Of a stretch of 64,000 bases of DNA, positions 47,435 to 56,034 are shown piece by piece. This stretch comes from an uncultured Desulfomonile sp. (GTDB lineage Bacteria > Desulfobacterota > Desulfomonilia > Desulfomonilales > Desulfomonilaceae). Each line of letters starts with the position of its first letter. The first letter of the stretch is position 1. The notes under the pieces were generated by a model. The model was given only the letters and a program-made list of their open reading frames with translations. It made no database searches and had not been told where the DNA came from. A program made the position numbers and the translations under genes. Location of the stretch: the NCBI GenBank assembly GCA_903952205.1, contig CAJBEZ010000009.1, positions 1 to 64,000 of the forward strand, written 5' to 3'.

Positions 47435-48025
47435 TCATGCCCGCGCCAGGTATGTGGAAATAAGATGATCAAGGACCATGTGCACGTCTTCAACTGGACC
47501 ATATTCACCCTTTTCGGACTTAACGTGAATGACGAATTTCGCCTTGGTCGCCATAACGCCGCCGTCAAAACCCACTACGGCCACAGATGTGGCATGGTTC
47601 AAGTTGGCGTAATCGAGCGCATTCACTGCGTTCGGTGAATTCCCGCTCGCGGAAATCCCTACCACTACATCGCCGGGTCTCATCAGGTTTCGCAGTTGAC
47701 CAGTGAAAATGTTCTCATAACCTGTGTCATTTCCAAGACAAGTGACATGCGCCATGTTTGCGGCCACGCTGATCGCTCGAAAAGGTTTCTTTCCCTCAGG
47801 GGAAGCGCATACGCTCATGTCGTTCGCAAAGTGACACGCCGTAGCAGCGCTTCCTCCGTTTCCCAGAAAGAAGATTGTCGAATCCCTCACCCTCGCGTCA
47901 AGAAACAGCTCAATCACCCGTTCAATTTCCTGATGATTCAAATTGTTCAACAAATCTATTAATCGTTTTATGTAATTGCCGGCATAAGTCAGTGGCGGCT
48001 GACAACCATCATCCATGTTTTTCAT
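47435..48025 (-). CDS. SIS-domain sugar-phosphate isomerase (GmhA-like)
   Basis: The roughly 196-residue single SIS domain has FFLGNGGSAATACHFANDM, GISASGNSPNAVNALDYA and VEDVHMVLDHLI. It is close in length and motif to sedoheptulose 7-phosphate isomerase GmhA, which feeds LPS heptose synthesis, and to DiaA. The glutamate that GmhA uses after HFA is N-D here, so the exact reaction is uncertain. The second ATG (48025) has a GGGGG upstream and is preferred over 48037. It is followed by the crotonase gene after 56 bases. Confidence 0.75.
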   Translation of the reverse strand: MKNMDDGCQPPLTYAGNYIKRLIDLLNNLNHQEIERVIELFLDARVRDSTIFFLGNGGSAATACHFANDMSVCASPEGKKPFRAISVAANMAHVTCLGNDTGYENIFTGQLRNLMRPGDVVVGISASGNSPNAVNALDYANLNHATSVAVVGFDGGVMATKAKFVIHVKSEKGEYGPVEDVHMVLDHLISTYLARA

Positions 48026-48037
48026 GGCGGCCCCCAT

Positions 48038-48363
48038 AAATTCTTAAATTTGCCACTAGAATCTAGTTTATTTGAAAACGTCTTACAACCCGGTTTTTAG
48101 TCTGCCTAAAGAAAAATCTTGAATTAAGCCGGTTTTTGGTCTATCAATTATTGGCTCAAGCTATTCGTGGATAAATTCAGTGTACTCCCGATGAGCGGCG
48201 TTCGCCGATTTCTTGATTCATTGTCAATCCTACTGGATTATTTATACATGCAGAGTCCATTGCTTGATCAGATTTTGTAAGTTATTGAGCTCACCCCTTT
48301 CGTTAATTATTGCCTATTGCCCAATGTTGATTTGACTGCGAATCGCTCCACCAGGAGGAGAAA
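48038..48363. other. Intergenic region with a 17-bp direct repeat before the liv operon
   Basis: The 326 bases lie between the divergent SIS and livH genes and should contain both promoters. Two copies of AA-CCGGTTTTT-GTCT (48087-48103 and 48126-48142, two mismatches) are spaced 39 bases apart and could be operator sites. No gene or known RNA is visible. A strong AGGAGGAG ribosome binding site for livH closes the region. Confidence 0.5.
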
Positions 48364-49248
48364 GTGGACATAATTCCTCAGATTCTTGTCAGCGGAATAG
48401 CCGCGGGCGGGGTTTACGGTCTTATAGCTCTTGGTTTTGTTCTTATCTACAAGGCCACCAGTGTGCTGAACCTGGCTACAGGTGAATTTATGACACTTGG
48501 GGCATTCGTTTGCCTCACAGTCCTGATCGAACTTTCGGCGCCTTTCGGGATAGCTCTTCTGGTCACCATAGTTTTTGCCGCCTGCCTGGGAGCGCTTACA
48601 GAAAAGATCATTCTGCGACCATTGATTGGGGAACCAATCATATCCGTCATCATGGTTACAATAGGACTGGCGAGCGTTCTGAAGGGCCTGACACACATGT
48701 TTTGGACTTCCCAGTTCAAGTCGTTTCCTCCGGTTTTTCCCCCTCAACCCCTCGATCTGGGATTTGCAATAGTACCCTCCGGACTATTGTGGGGATTCAT
48801 CTTCGCAGTAATTTGCACGGTCATCTTCACAATCATTTTCAGATACACGAGGATCGGTTTGGCTATGCGGGCTACAGCGTCGCACCAGCAAGCTGCGCTG
48901 TCAATGGGAATCAGCGTAAAGAGGATCTTTGCTATCTCCTGGAGTTTCGCTGCGATCACAGCGGCATTGGGCGGAATAATTATCGGTAACATAAGTGGAG
49001 TAAGCATACATCTTGGAGGTATAGGTTTGAAAGTCCTTTCGGTGATCATCCTTGGGGGATTGGACAGCATTATCGGAGCGATCATAGGAGGATTCATCAT
49101 AGGGATACTGGAAAACTTCGCTGGTGTATATCTTGACTCCTTTTTTGGTGGCGGAGTCAAAGAAGTCGCTCCTTTTGTAATATTGGTTTTGATCTTGATG
49201 ATAAGGCCATACGGCATCTTTGGTAAACCTTTGATAGAAAGAGTTTGA
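48364..49248 (+). CDS. livH: Branched-chain amino acid-type ABC permease LivH
   Basis: The 294-residue membrane protein begins IIPQILVSGIAAGGVYGLIA and has LATGEFMTLGAFV, LGALTEKIILRPL, RYTRIGLAMRATASHQQAA and VIILGGLDSIIGAIIGG, the LivH signatures. It has about eight helices and forms a heterodimeric channel with LivM. The GTG start with AGGAGG upstream is clear. It is the first gene of livHMK-fadD-like-livGF. Confidence 0.95.
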   Translation: MDIIPQILVSGIAAGGVYGLIALGFVLIYKATSVLNLATGEFMTLGAFVCLTVLIELSAPFGIALLVTIVFAACLGALTEKIILRPLIGEPIISVIMVTIGLASVLKGLTHMFWTSQFKSFPPVFPPQPLDLGFAIVPSGLLWGFIFAVICTVIFTIIFRYTRIGLAMRATASHQQAALSMGISVKRIFAISWSFAAITAALGGIIIGNISGVSIHLGGIGLKVLSVIILGGLDSIIGAIIGGFIIGILENFAGVYLDSFFGGGVKEVAPFVILVLILMIRPYGIFGKPLIERV

Positions 49249-49279
49249 TCATAGCTCTCCCTTGGGCTTGGGGTCCGGT

Positions 49280-50323
49280 ATGCGGTGCGGTGATCTAAAA
49301 GAATCCTATCTTGAAGACGAAAAGATTTTCCAGAGTCTATTTGTAAAAATCTGCCTCGGGATTTTCTTTGTGGTACTGCTAATAGTGCCTTTTGTGGCCG
49401 GACCGTACGTCCTGTACATAATGAATCTGATAGGTTTTTCCATAATCGCCGCTGTCGGGTTGAATTTGCTGACAGGATTCACTGGACAAATCTCACTGGG
49501 GCACGCCGCCTTTGTTGGAGTTGGGGGTTATACCACGGCCATTCTTGTGACTCGCCTGGGTTTTCCTTTCTGGGTCGCTTTGCCGTGCGCTGGATTCGTG
49601 TCGGCCGGAATGGGACTGATCATTGGGATTCCATCTCTCAGGGTTAAAGGGCTCTATTTATGCATTGCCACGCTTGCGGCCCAGTTCATTCTGGAATTCG
49701 TGTTCGTGCACTGGGAATCTATGACCAAGGGAATTCGGGGGATAAATGTGCCTCCTCCCAGGATTGGAAGCTTCGAATTCAACACTGAGAAAAGTTATTA
49801 TTTCATTACGTTTATACTTGTGATTCTAGTGGTGGGCTTTGCCAGAAACCTTGTTAGAACAAAATGGGGCAGAGCTTTTTTAGCTATAAGGGACAGAGAT
49901 CTCTCGGCGGAAATCATAGGAATAAACCTGTTTCGATACAAACTGGCGGCTTTTGCCATCAGCTCTTTCTTTGCGGGCATTGCGGGCGGGTTGTGGGTTG
50001 GTTTCATAAAAGTAGTCACACCTGAGCATTTTCCGTTTTCTCTCTCGATACAATATCTGGCTATGGTTATTGTAGGAGGTATGGGCAGTATCCTGGGCTC
50101 TATATTCGGCGCTATTTTCATGACGCTGACACCTGAGCTTCTCAACATGTTAGTGGGTTCAAGCAAGGAGATGTTTCCTGGGCTGGACCAGTTTTTCATA
50201 CCATTGAAAGATATTATTTTTGGAGGTCTGATTGTGGGGTTTCTGGTGTTCGAGCCCCACGGATTGGCGGAAATATGGCATCGAATAAAAACTTTTTTCA
50301 CTCTGTGGCCTTTTTCTTATTGA
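49280..50323 (+). CDS. livM: Branched-chain amino acid-type ABC permease LivM
   Basis: LivM is the second permease. Motifs are GFSIIAAVGLNLLTGFTGQI, SLGHAAFVGVGGYTTA, LRVKGLYLCIATLAAQF, TKWGRAFLAIRDRDLSAE and VIVGGMGSILGS. The frame is open to a TTG at 49262, but the ATG at 49280 has GGGG at a suitable distance. It follows livH by about 30 bases. Confidence 0.94.
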   Translation: MRCGDLKESYLEDEKIFQSLFVKICLGIFFVVLLIVPFVAGPYVLYIMNLIGFSIIAAVGLNLLTGFTGQISLGHAAFVGVGGYTTAILVTRLGFPFWVALPCAGFVSAGMGLIIGIPSLRVKGLYLCIATLAAQFILEFVFVHWESMTKGIRGINVPPPRIGSFEFNTEKSYYFITFILVILVVGFARNLVRTKWGRAFLAIRDRDLSAEIIGINLFRYKLAAFAISSFFAGIAGGLWVGFIKVVTPEHFPFSLSIQYLAMVIVGGMGSILGSIFGAIFMTLTPELLNMLVGSSKEMFPGLDQFFIPLKDIIFGGLIVGFLVFEPHGLAEIWHRIKTFFTLWPFSY

Positions 50324-50388
50324 ATCTGGGATCGTGGGACACACATTTCGGCCGGAGATAGAAAAGTATTGGGCCATTAAAGTGGCTA

Positions 50389-50400
50389 TTAGGCGCCTAA
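50389..50400. promoter_or_regulatory. 12-bp perfect palindrome upstream of livK
   Basis: TTAGGCGCCTAA lies in the 144-base gap between livM and livK, 68 bases before the livK start. It could be a regulator site or part of a small mRNA hairpin. Only its symmetry supports it. Confidence 0.3.
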
Positions 50401-50467
50401 AATAAATGTTGATGATTTGTCAGGGCTTCTCAAATTTAACCTTACAACTGAGGAAGGAGAGCAACGA

Positions 50468-51637
50468 ATGAAGATCAGACAACTTTGTGTCCCGGCAATT
50501 GTTCTGGCCGTTTTGGTCCTACTGTCCGGCATGGTTTGGGCCCAGGAAGAAATCAAGGTAGGAGCGGTTCAACCAATTACGGGCCGATTTGCGTTCGCTG
50601 GTGTAAATATCAACGCGGGACTTGAAGACGCCTTGATGATGGCCAACGAGGACGGCGGAATCAATGGCAAAAAGATCAAGTACATCATGGAGGATGGTCA
50701 ATACCAGTTGGATGTGGCAATCGCGGCGTTCAAGAGGATAATGACCAGAGACAACCCTCTCGTGATGTATGGAGAGAGTACCGGACTCGGTAAAGCAATG
50801 TCTCCCGACATCAAGGATAGGCTCAAGATCCTGTATAGTTCAACGTCTTTTTCCAGTGAACTGGCCAACCCGGCCGACAATCCCTTCATATTTGTGCCGG
50901 GCCCCACTTACGCTGATATGTTCGGTGTTCTTTTGAAATACATAGCCAAAGAAAACCCTAAGGCAAAAGTTGCGTTTTTCTACAGTGACACAGAGTTTGG
51001 GAAAGACCCCATTGAAGCGGCACGGGTCATGACTAAGAAATTGGGTCTTGAGTTGGTCGCGGAAGAAGTCGCTCAAGTTGGAGCCGTTGACGTCACCTCT
51101 CAGGTTTTGGACCTGAAACGAAAGAACCCTGATTTTGTAATTTTCCAGGGATTTGTTGTAGCGCCGATCACCTCAGTCATAAAACAGTGCAGGGATTTTG
51201 GCATGAAGACACAGTTTATGGGTACTTTCTGGGGCGCGTCCAAGATGGTGTTGGAGAATCTCGGCCCGGTAGCCGAAGGCTATTTGGCGGTCAACCCATA
51301 CATGTATTGGTGGAATGACGATGTTCCCATGATCAAAAAGATCAAGGCGTATACTGCGAAGACTCACCCCAAGGTAACTTACAGGGACAATTCATACATG
51401 CAGGGTTTCATGACGGGATTGATCTTTATAGAATGCATGAAACGCGCGGACAAGGCCGGACAGTTGAACGGGCTTGGCCTCGTAAAAGCTCTCGAGTCTC
51501 TCAAGGATTTTGATAGCGGCGGTCTTTCGGCTCCATTTACAAACAAGGACAACAAGTTCCCGGTAGCCAGAGTTTGGAAAGCAAACGTAGAGAAGCAAAT
51601 ATTCGAACCGGCTTCCGATTGGATGACAGTAGAGTAG
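50468..51637 (+). CDS. livK: Periplasmic ligand-binding protein of the Liv ABC transporter
   Basis: The protein captures the substrate in the periplasm for LivHM-GF. A signal peptide ends MVWA-QEE with no lipobox, so it should be soluble. The mature chain starts IKVGAVQPITGRFAFAG and has EDGGINGKKIKYIMEDGQ, which are standard for the type I periplasmic-binding fold. The ATG at 50468 with GGAAGGAGA upstream is chosen over an in-frame start at 50417. The ligand may be an amino acid, an amide or an aromatic acid; the adjacent acyl-CoA synthetase hints at an acid. Confidence 0.92.
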   Translation: MKIRQLCVPAIVLAVLVLLSGMVWAQEEIKVGAVQPITGRFAFAGVNINAGLEDALMMANEDGGINGKKIKYIMEDGQYQLDVAIAAFKRIMTRDNPLVMYGESTGLGKAMSPDIKDRLKILYSSTSFSSELANPADNPFIFVPGPTYADMFGVLLKYIAKENPKAKVAFFYSDTEFGKDPIEAARVMTKKLGLELVAEEVAQVGAVDVTSQVLDLKRKNPDFVIFQGFVVAPITSVIKQCRDFGMKTQFMGTFWGASKMVLENLGPVAEGYLAVNPYMYWWNDDVPMIKKIKAYTAKTHPKVTYRDNSYMQGFMTGLIFIECMKRADKAGQLNGLGLVKALESLKDFDSGGLSAPFTNKDNKFPVARVWKANVEKQIFEPASDWMTVE

Positions 51638-51644
51638 GATAACA

Positions 51645-53546
51645 ATGTCACTGACCTTACCCGGACTCCTGGCGCAAAACGCGGAAAAGTATGGTAATTC
51701 CAGGGTCGCTTTGCGCGAAAAGGAGTTCGGGATCTGGCAGTCTGTTACATGGGCCGCTTATTTCGAAAACGTCGGCAAAGTTGCTCTAGGTCTGCTGGAA
51801 CTTGGATATGAGCCAGGGGATAAGATGGCTATCCTGGGAGATAATCGGCCGGAATGGCTCTATTGTGAACTGGCCATCCAATCTCTTGGGGGCGCGGCAG
51901 TCGGGATATTCCCGGACAGCCACGTAACTCAGATCAAATATATCCTTAATCATTCCGACGCTGTCTTTCTTGTGGTGGAAGATCAGGAACAGGCCGACAA
52001 ATTTCTGGAGATTCGGGACGAATGTCCCCGCGTCAAAAAGATTATAGTCGATGATCCCACTGGCATGCGTGAATACGATTGGTCAGTTTTCGTCCGTTTG
52101 TCGGATGTTCTGGAAATGGGAGCCAAACGCGGAGATAAGAATCGTGAGGAATTTGAGAACAGGCTCTCTCAGATTGATGAGAACACTATCGCACTCATAG
52201 CCTACACTTCTGGCACGACAGGCCTGCCCAAAGGGGCCATGCTAGCCCACCGCAACATGGTCAGGATGGCCCAGAGCCAGGATTCCATAGATCCGGCCTA
52301 CCCCGATGACAACCATGTTTCTTTTCTGCCTCTCCCGTGGATTGGTGAACAGATGACAGCCGTCTCGTGGAACCTTCTGAAAGGGTTCACCGTAAATTTC
52401 CCCGAAAAACCTGAGACAGTCGCGGAAAACATCCGGGAGGTTGGACCGAACATACTATTTGCTCCCCCTAGATTCTGGGAAAAAATCTGTTCTGATATTC
52501 AGGTAAAAATTCAGGACGCTGTTTGGATCAAGAGGTTGTTTTACAAGCTTTGTATGCCCGTTGGATTCAGGATGGCCGAATGCCGTCTGGCGAACAGAAA
52601 ACCGTCATTGTTTTTGAAATTGTCTTACAGAGCTTCCTACCTGTGTATGTTCCGATCATTGAAAAATTATCTTGGGTTGGGACACCTGCGAAACGTTTAT
52701 ACAGGAGGGGCCGCATTAGGTCCGGAGATCTTCAATCTCTTTCAGGCGCTGGGGGTTAACATCAAGCAGCTATACGGCCAGACGGAGACTTCAGGCATCA
52801 GCGTAGGCCACAGAAATGGAGAAATCAAGCTCAGCACTGTGGGTAAACCGATACCCGGTGTCGAAATACAGATCTCGGATTCCGGAGAAATCCTCACTCG
52901 AGGGGACACTGTTTTTGTGGGCTACTACAAGGACGAAGAAGCAACAAGAAGGACCCTTATTGATGGATGGCTACATTCGGGTGACCATGGACTACTCGAT
53001 GAAGACGGTCATCTCATAGTCGTCGATCGAATGAAGGACGTCATGCAGTTGGCCGATGGTTCAAAATTCTCGCCGCAACTAATAGAAAATAAATTGAAAT
53101 TCAGTATTTACATATCTGAAGCCGTGGTTGTCGGCAAAGACCAGCCTTTTGTCGCGGCCATGATAAACATTGACATGAATAATGTCGGCAAATGGGCCGA
53201 AAGCAGAAAGATGACGTACACGACCTACACCGATCTGTCTCAAAAGCCGGAGGTCTATGAGCTTATCGCCGGCGAAATTACAGCAATTAACAAATCGTTG
53301 CCAAAGGCGGCGTGGGTAAGAAAATTCGTCAATTTGCATAAAGAACTGGATGCGGACGACGATGAAATGACTCGAACCAGGAAGGTTAGACGGTCCGTAG
53401 TTGAAGAACGATATTCCATGCTCATTGACGCGCTTTATGGGGACAGGGACATCCTGGACGTCTCTTCAGACATAAAGTATCGCGACGGCAAGGGTTTTCG
53501 TATGCAGACATCAGTTCAAATCAAGACAGTTCCTGATCCAAGATAG
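51645..53546 (+). CDS. Long-chain-type AMP-forming acyl-CoA synthetase
   Basis: The 633-residue adenylate-forming enzyme has the ATP-binding YTSGTTGLPKGAML, LPLPWIGEQ, the adenylation motif YGQTETSG, GYYKDEEAT, the conserved DGWLHSGDHG and VVDRMKDVMQLADGSKFSP. It activates a carboxylic acid with ATP and CoA. The length and an insert of basic residues near 290 fit the long-chain class. It lies inside the liv operon, seven bases after livK, so it probably acts on the imported compound, an arrangement often seen in Desulfobacterota. Confidence 0.92.
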   Translation: MSLTLPGLLAQNAEKYGNSRVALREKEFGIWQSVTWAAYFENVGKVALGLLELGYEPGDKMAILGDNRPEWLYCELAIQSLGGAAVGIFPDSHVTQIKYILNHSDAVFLVVEDQEQADKFLEIRDECPRVKKIIVDDPTGMREYDWSVFVRLSDVLEMGAKRGDKNREEFENRLSQIDENTIALIAYTSGTTGLPKGAMLAHRNMVRMAQSQDSIDPAYPDDNHVSFLPLPWIGEQMTAVSWNLLKGFTVNFPEKPETVAENIREVGPNILFAPPRFWEKICSDIQVKIQDAVWIKRLFYKLCMPVGFRMAECRLANRKPSLFLKLSYRASYLCMFRSLKNYLGLGHLRNVYTGGAALGPEIFNLFQALGVNIKQLYGQTETSGISVGHRNGEIKLSTVGKPIPGVEIQISDSGEILTRGDTVFVGYYKDEEATRRTLIDGWLHSGDHGLLDEDGHLIVVDRMKDVMQLADGSKFSPQLIENKLKFSIYISEAVVVGKDQPFVAAMINIDMNNVGKWAESRKMTYTTYTDLSQKPEVYELIAGEITAINKSLPKAAWVRKFVNLHKELDADDDEMTRTRKVRRSVVEERYSMLIDALYGDRDILDVSSDIKYRDGKGFRMQTSVQIKTVPDPR

Positions 53547-53563
53547 TAAACAGGGAATCAACG

Positions 53564-54385
53564 ATGATCAGCGCTACAGCGGCGACCGCAAAAACTCCCC
53601 TGCTGAAACTTGAAGGCTTATTTCTTAAGTTTGGCGGTGTGCTCGTTCTGTCGGATGTGTCACTGGAGGTTTACGATGGAGAAATTTTCTCCATCATCGG
53701 GCCAAACGGAGCAGGCAAAACATGTTTGTTGAACTGTGTAAACCGATTTTATCATCCTGAAAGGGGAAAGATATTTTTTCAGGGACGTGAAATAACACAT
53801 TGTAAGACGCACGAAATTGCATCCTTCGGCATTGCCAGGACTTTTCAGAATGTTGAACTTTTCAAGGGGATGACGGTCATCGACAACATTAAGCTGGGAC
53901 ATCATGTTCACTTGAACACGGGGATTCTGTCGGCCGGCTATTACTTTGGAAGCGCTCGACGGACCGAGCTTAAGCTTAGGAAAGAAATTGAAGAGACAAT
54001 TATTGACCTTCTGGAGATAGAAAGTATTCGTAAGAAAAAGGTCGGGACGCTTCCCTATGGTCTCCAGAAAAGGGTTGAACTTGCCCGCGCCCTCGCCATG
54101 AAACCAAAGCTACTTCTCCTTGATGAACCTGTTACAGGAATGAATCTTGAAGAAACAGAGGACATGGCCAGGTTCATCCTGGATATTCATGAAGAATGGG
54201 GGGTCACAATAATATTGATTGAACATGATATGGGCGTTGTCATGGACATTTCGAACCGTGTATGCGTCCTGGATTTTGGCGTGAAGATAGCCGAAGGGGA
54301 ACCTGTAGACATAAGAACGAATGATCGGGTGATCAGCGCTTATCTTGGAACAAAAGATCTTGCCTATTCCAGGTTAGGAGGCTAG
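53564..54385 (+). CDS. livG: Liv ABC transporter ATPase LivG
   Basis: Walker A is GPNGAGKTCLLN, the Q-loop is ARTFQNVELF, the signature is LPYGLQKRVELARAL (as in LivG, not a classical LSGGQ) and Walker B is LLLLDEPVTGMN. A switch His lies in LIEHDMGVVM. LivG pairs with LivF to power uptake. It starts 17 bases after the synthetase stop. Confidence 0.94.
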   Translation: MISATAATAKTPLLKLEGLFLKFGGVLVLSDVSLEVYDGEIFSIIGPNGAGKTCLLNCVNRFYHPERGKIFFQGREITHCKTHEIASFGIARTFQNVELFKGMTVIDNIKLGHHVHLNTGILSAGYYFGSARRTELKLRKEIEETIIDLLEIESIRKKKVGTLPYGLQKRVELARALAMKPKLLLLDEPVTGMNLEETEDMARFILDIHEEWGVTIILIEHDMGVVMDISNRVCVLDFGVKIAEGEPVDIRTNDRVISAYLGTKDLAYSRLGG

Positions 54386-54390
54386 AGCAA

Positions 54391-55194
54391 ATGTCTCCTT
54401 TACTTGAGGTCAACAACCTGGAAGTGACATATAATCAGGTGATCCTCGTACTCAAGGGTATGTCCCTTAATGTTGATGAGGGACGTATCGTCACGATACT
54501 TGGGAACAACGGCGCGGGTAAAAGCACTACTCTAAAGGCCATATCCGGATTGCTCAAATCAGAAGACGGAGAGATAACAGACGGGTCAGTGTCGTTCGGA
54601 GGCGAGCGTATAGACAGGATGGACCCCGAAAAAATTGTCAGAAAAGGCTTGTTTCAAGTCATGGAGGGACGAAAGGCATTTGAGGATCTTACAGTCGAGG
54701 AAAACCTCCTGGTTGCGGCTCATACCATAAGAGACAGGAAACAGATCAAGCGCGACATTGAAAGAGTGTACCATTATTTCCCGAGGCTGACCCAAAGAAC
54801 AAAAGTCGCTGCGGGCTATATCAGTGGTGGTGAACAACAGATGCTGGTAATAGGACGGGGGTTGATGTCCCATCCTAAACTTTTGCTGCTGGATGAGCCA
54901 TCGATGGGGCTTAGCCCTATGCTGGTAGGAGAAATCTTTGAAATTATCCAGCGCATCAACCGCAGTGAGGCGGTCACCATTCTCCTGGTCGAGCAGAACG
55001 CTCACATGGCCTTGAGCATTGCCGATCACGGATACGTTATGGAGAATGGTCGAATAGTCCTCGACGACACCGTAGAAAAGCTCAGGGAAAATGAGGATAT
55101 CAAGGAATTTTACCTTGGGATCACAGAGCATGGCGCTCGAAAAAGTTACCGTAATGTGAAGCACTACAGAAGAAGGAAGAGGTGGCTTACTTAA
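54391..55194 (+). CDS. livF: Liv ABC transporter ATPase LivF
   Basis: Walker A is GNNGAGKSTTLKAISG, followed by QVMEGRKAFEDLTVEENL, signature ISGGEQQMLVIGRGLM and Walker B LLLLDEPSMGLSP, with LLVEQNAHMAL as switch region. These are LivF marks. The C-terminus has a short basic tail (RRRKRW) not usual for LivF. It starts five bases after livG. Confidence 0.94.
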   Translation: MSPLLEVNNLEVTYNQVILVLKGMSLNVDEGRIVTILGNNGAGKSTTLKAISGLLKSEDGEITDGSVSFGGERIDRMDPEKIVRKGLFQVMEGRKAFEDLTVEENLLVAAHTIRDRKQIKRDIERVYHYFPRLTQRTKVAAGYISGGEQQMLVIGRGLMSHPKLLLLDEPSMGLSPMLVGEIFEIIQRINRSEAVTILLVEQNAHMALSIADHGYVMENGRIVLDDTVEKLRENEDIKEFYLGITEHGARKSYRNVKHYRRRKRWLT

Positions 55195-55288
55195 TGTGTG
55201 GATAAAATTCCCGGTGTGTTTTTAGAATGAAATTCAACAACATTCCATTCACAAGAAACGAATGGTGAATTCTGAGAAGGCAATATCA

Positions 55289-55753
55289 ATGTTGAAGGTT
55301 AATCCTGAATACATGAGTAAAATAATGGAGGCTACGAATAATTGTCCATATTTCAGGCTTCAGAACATGCGTCTCCTTAATTTTGACGCTGGAATCTCCA
55401 AACTTGAGATCGATATCGACCCTGGCAAACATTATCAGCCCTTCGGCATAACGCATGGCGGCGTAGTTTGTTCAATTATAGACGCCGCTGCGTTCTGGGC
55501 GGTATACGGTCAGGCCCCGGAGAATGTAGGGATGACATCGGTAGATCTCAAGTTGAACTATCTCGCTCCCGCCAGTGGAACCAAACTGGTCGCTCAGGGG
55601 AAGATGGTCAAACTCGGAAGAACACTCGGGTATGGCCAGGCGGAAGTCCTTGACGAAAATGGGAAAATCCTGGCTGCAGGGGCATCCACGTTGATGGTAA
55701 TCCCCGAACTTCCTTTCAAATATGCTGGACAGTTGCCTCCAAAGTTCCTATAA
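55289..55753 (+). CDS. PaaI-type hotdog thioesterase
   Basis: The protein of about 154 residues has GITHGGVVCSIIDAAAFWAV with the family HGG and Asp, then SVDLKLNYLAPA and LVAQGKMVKLGRTLGYGQAEV. It hydrolyses short or aryl acyl-CoA esters. An upstream ATG at 55262 is possible, but the ATG at 55289 has GAGAAGG eight bases upstream and gives the same start as the homologous piece in the DUF4326 chimera. It likely ends the liv operon and may reverse CoA trapping by the operon's acyl-CoA synthetase. Confidence 0.87.
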   Translation: MLKVNPEYMSKIMEATNNCPYFRLQNMRLLNFDAGISKLEIDIDPGKHYQPFGITHGGVVCSIIDAAAFWAVYGQAPENVGMTSVDLKLNYLAPASGTKLVAQGKMVKLGRTLGYGQAEVLDENGKILAAGASTLMVIPELPFKYAGQLPPKFL

Positions 55754-55808
55754 AAAGGACGACTTTGTTCGTTTGTTTTTTAAAAGGGGGTACATCGAGC
55801 CTCCGAGC

Positions 55809-55838
55809 TTGACTAAATGGGTAATTTTCTGCTATTTT
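55809..55838 (+). promoter_or_regulatory. Possible promoter of the SRP RNA gene
   Basis: TTGACT (55809) and TATTTT (55833) are 18 bases apart. Transcription would begin near 55845, about 50 bases before the RNA core, so 5' processing or another promoter is also possible. Confidence 0.35.
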
Positions 55839-55893
55839 TATAAAGTATGGCTCTTTAGTCCCCCCTTGAGATTGTCTTGCGTCATCAACTAGC

Positions 55894-56001
55894 GGCGCTG
55901 GTTCTCCGGTGAGGGCGACCTGGAGTTACTGAACCCGTCAGGTCTGGAAGGAAGCAGCGGAAGTAATCTCGGGGGTCGGCCCTCTCCAGAGGATCGGCGC
56001 T
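55894..56001 (+). ncRNA. ffs: Signal recognition particle 4.5S-type RNA
   Basis: The core GTCAGGTCTGGAAGGAAGCA near 55937-55958 is the conserved apical region of bacterial SRP RNA that binds Ffh, including the GGAA tetraloop. Flanking arms pair as a long hairpin, ending GCGC at 55895-55898 with GCGC at 55997-56000. TTTTTATTT follows and should serve as terminator. The small size without an Alu domain fits Gram-negative bacteria. Next to dnaX is a common place for ffs. The exact ends are estimated. Confidence 0.9.
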
Positions 56002-56034
56002 TTTTATTTCATCTTTATGGACTTTTCTTAAAAT

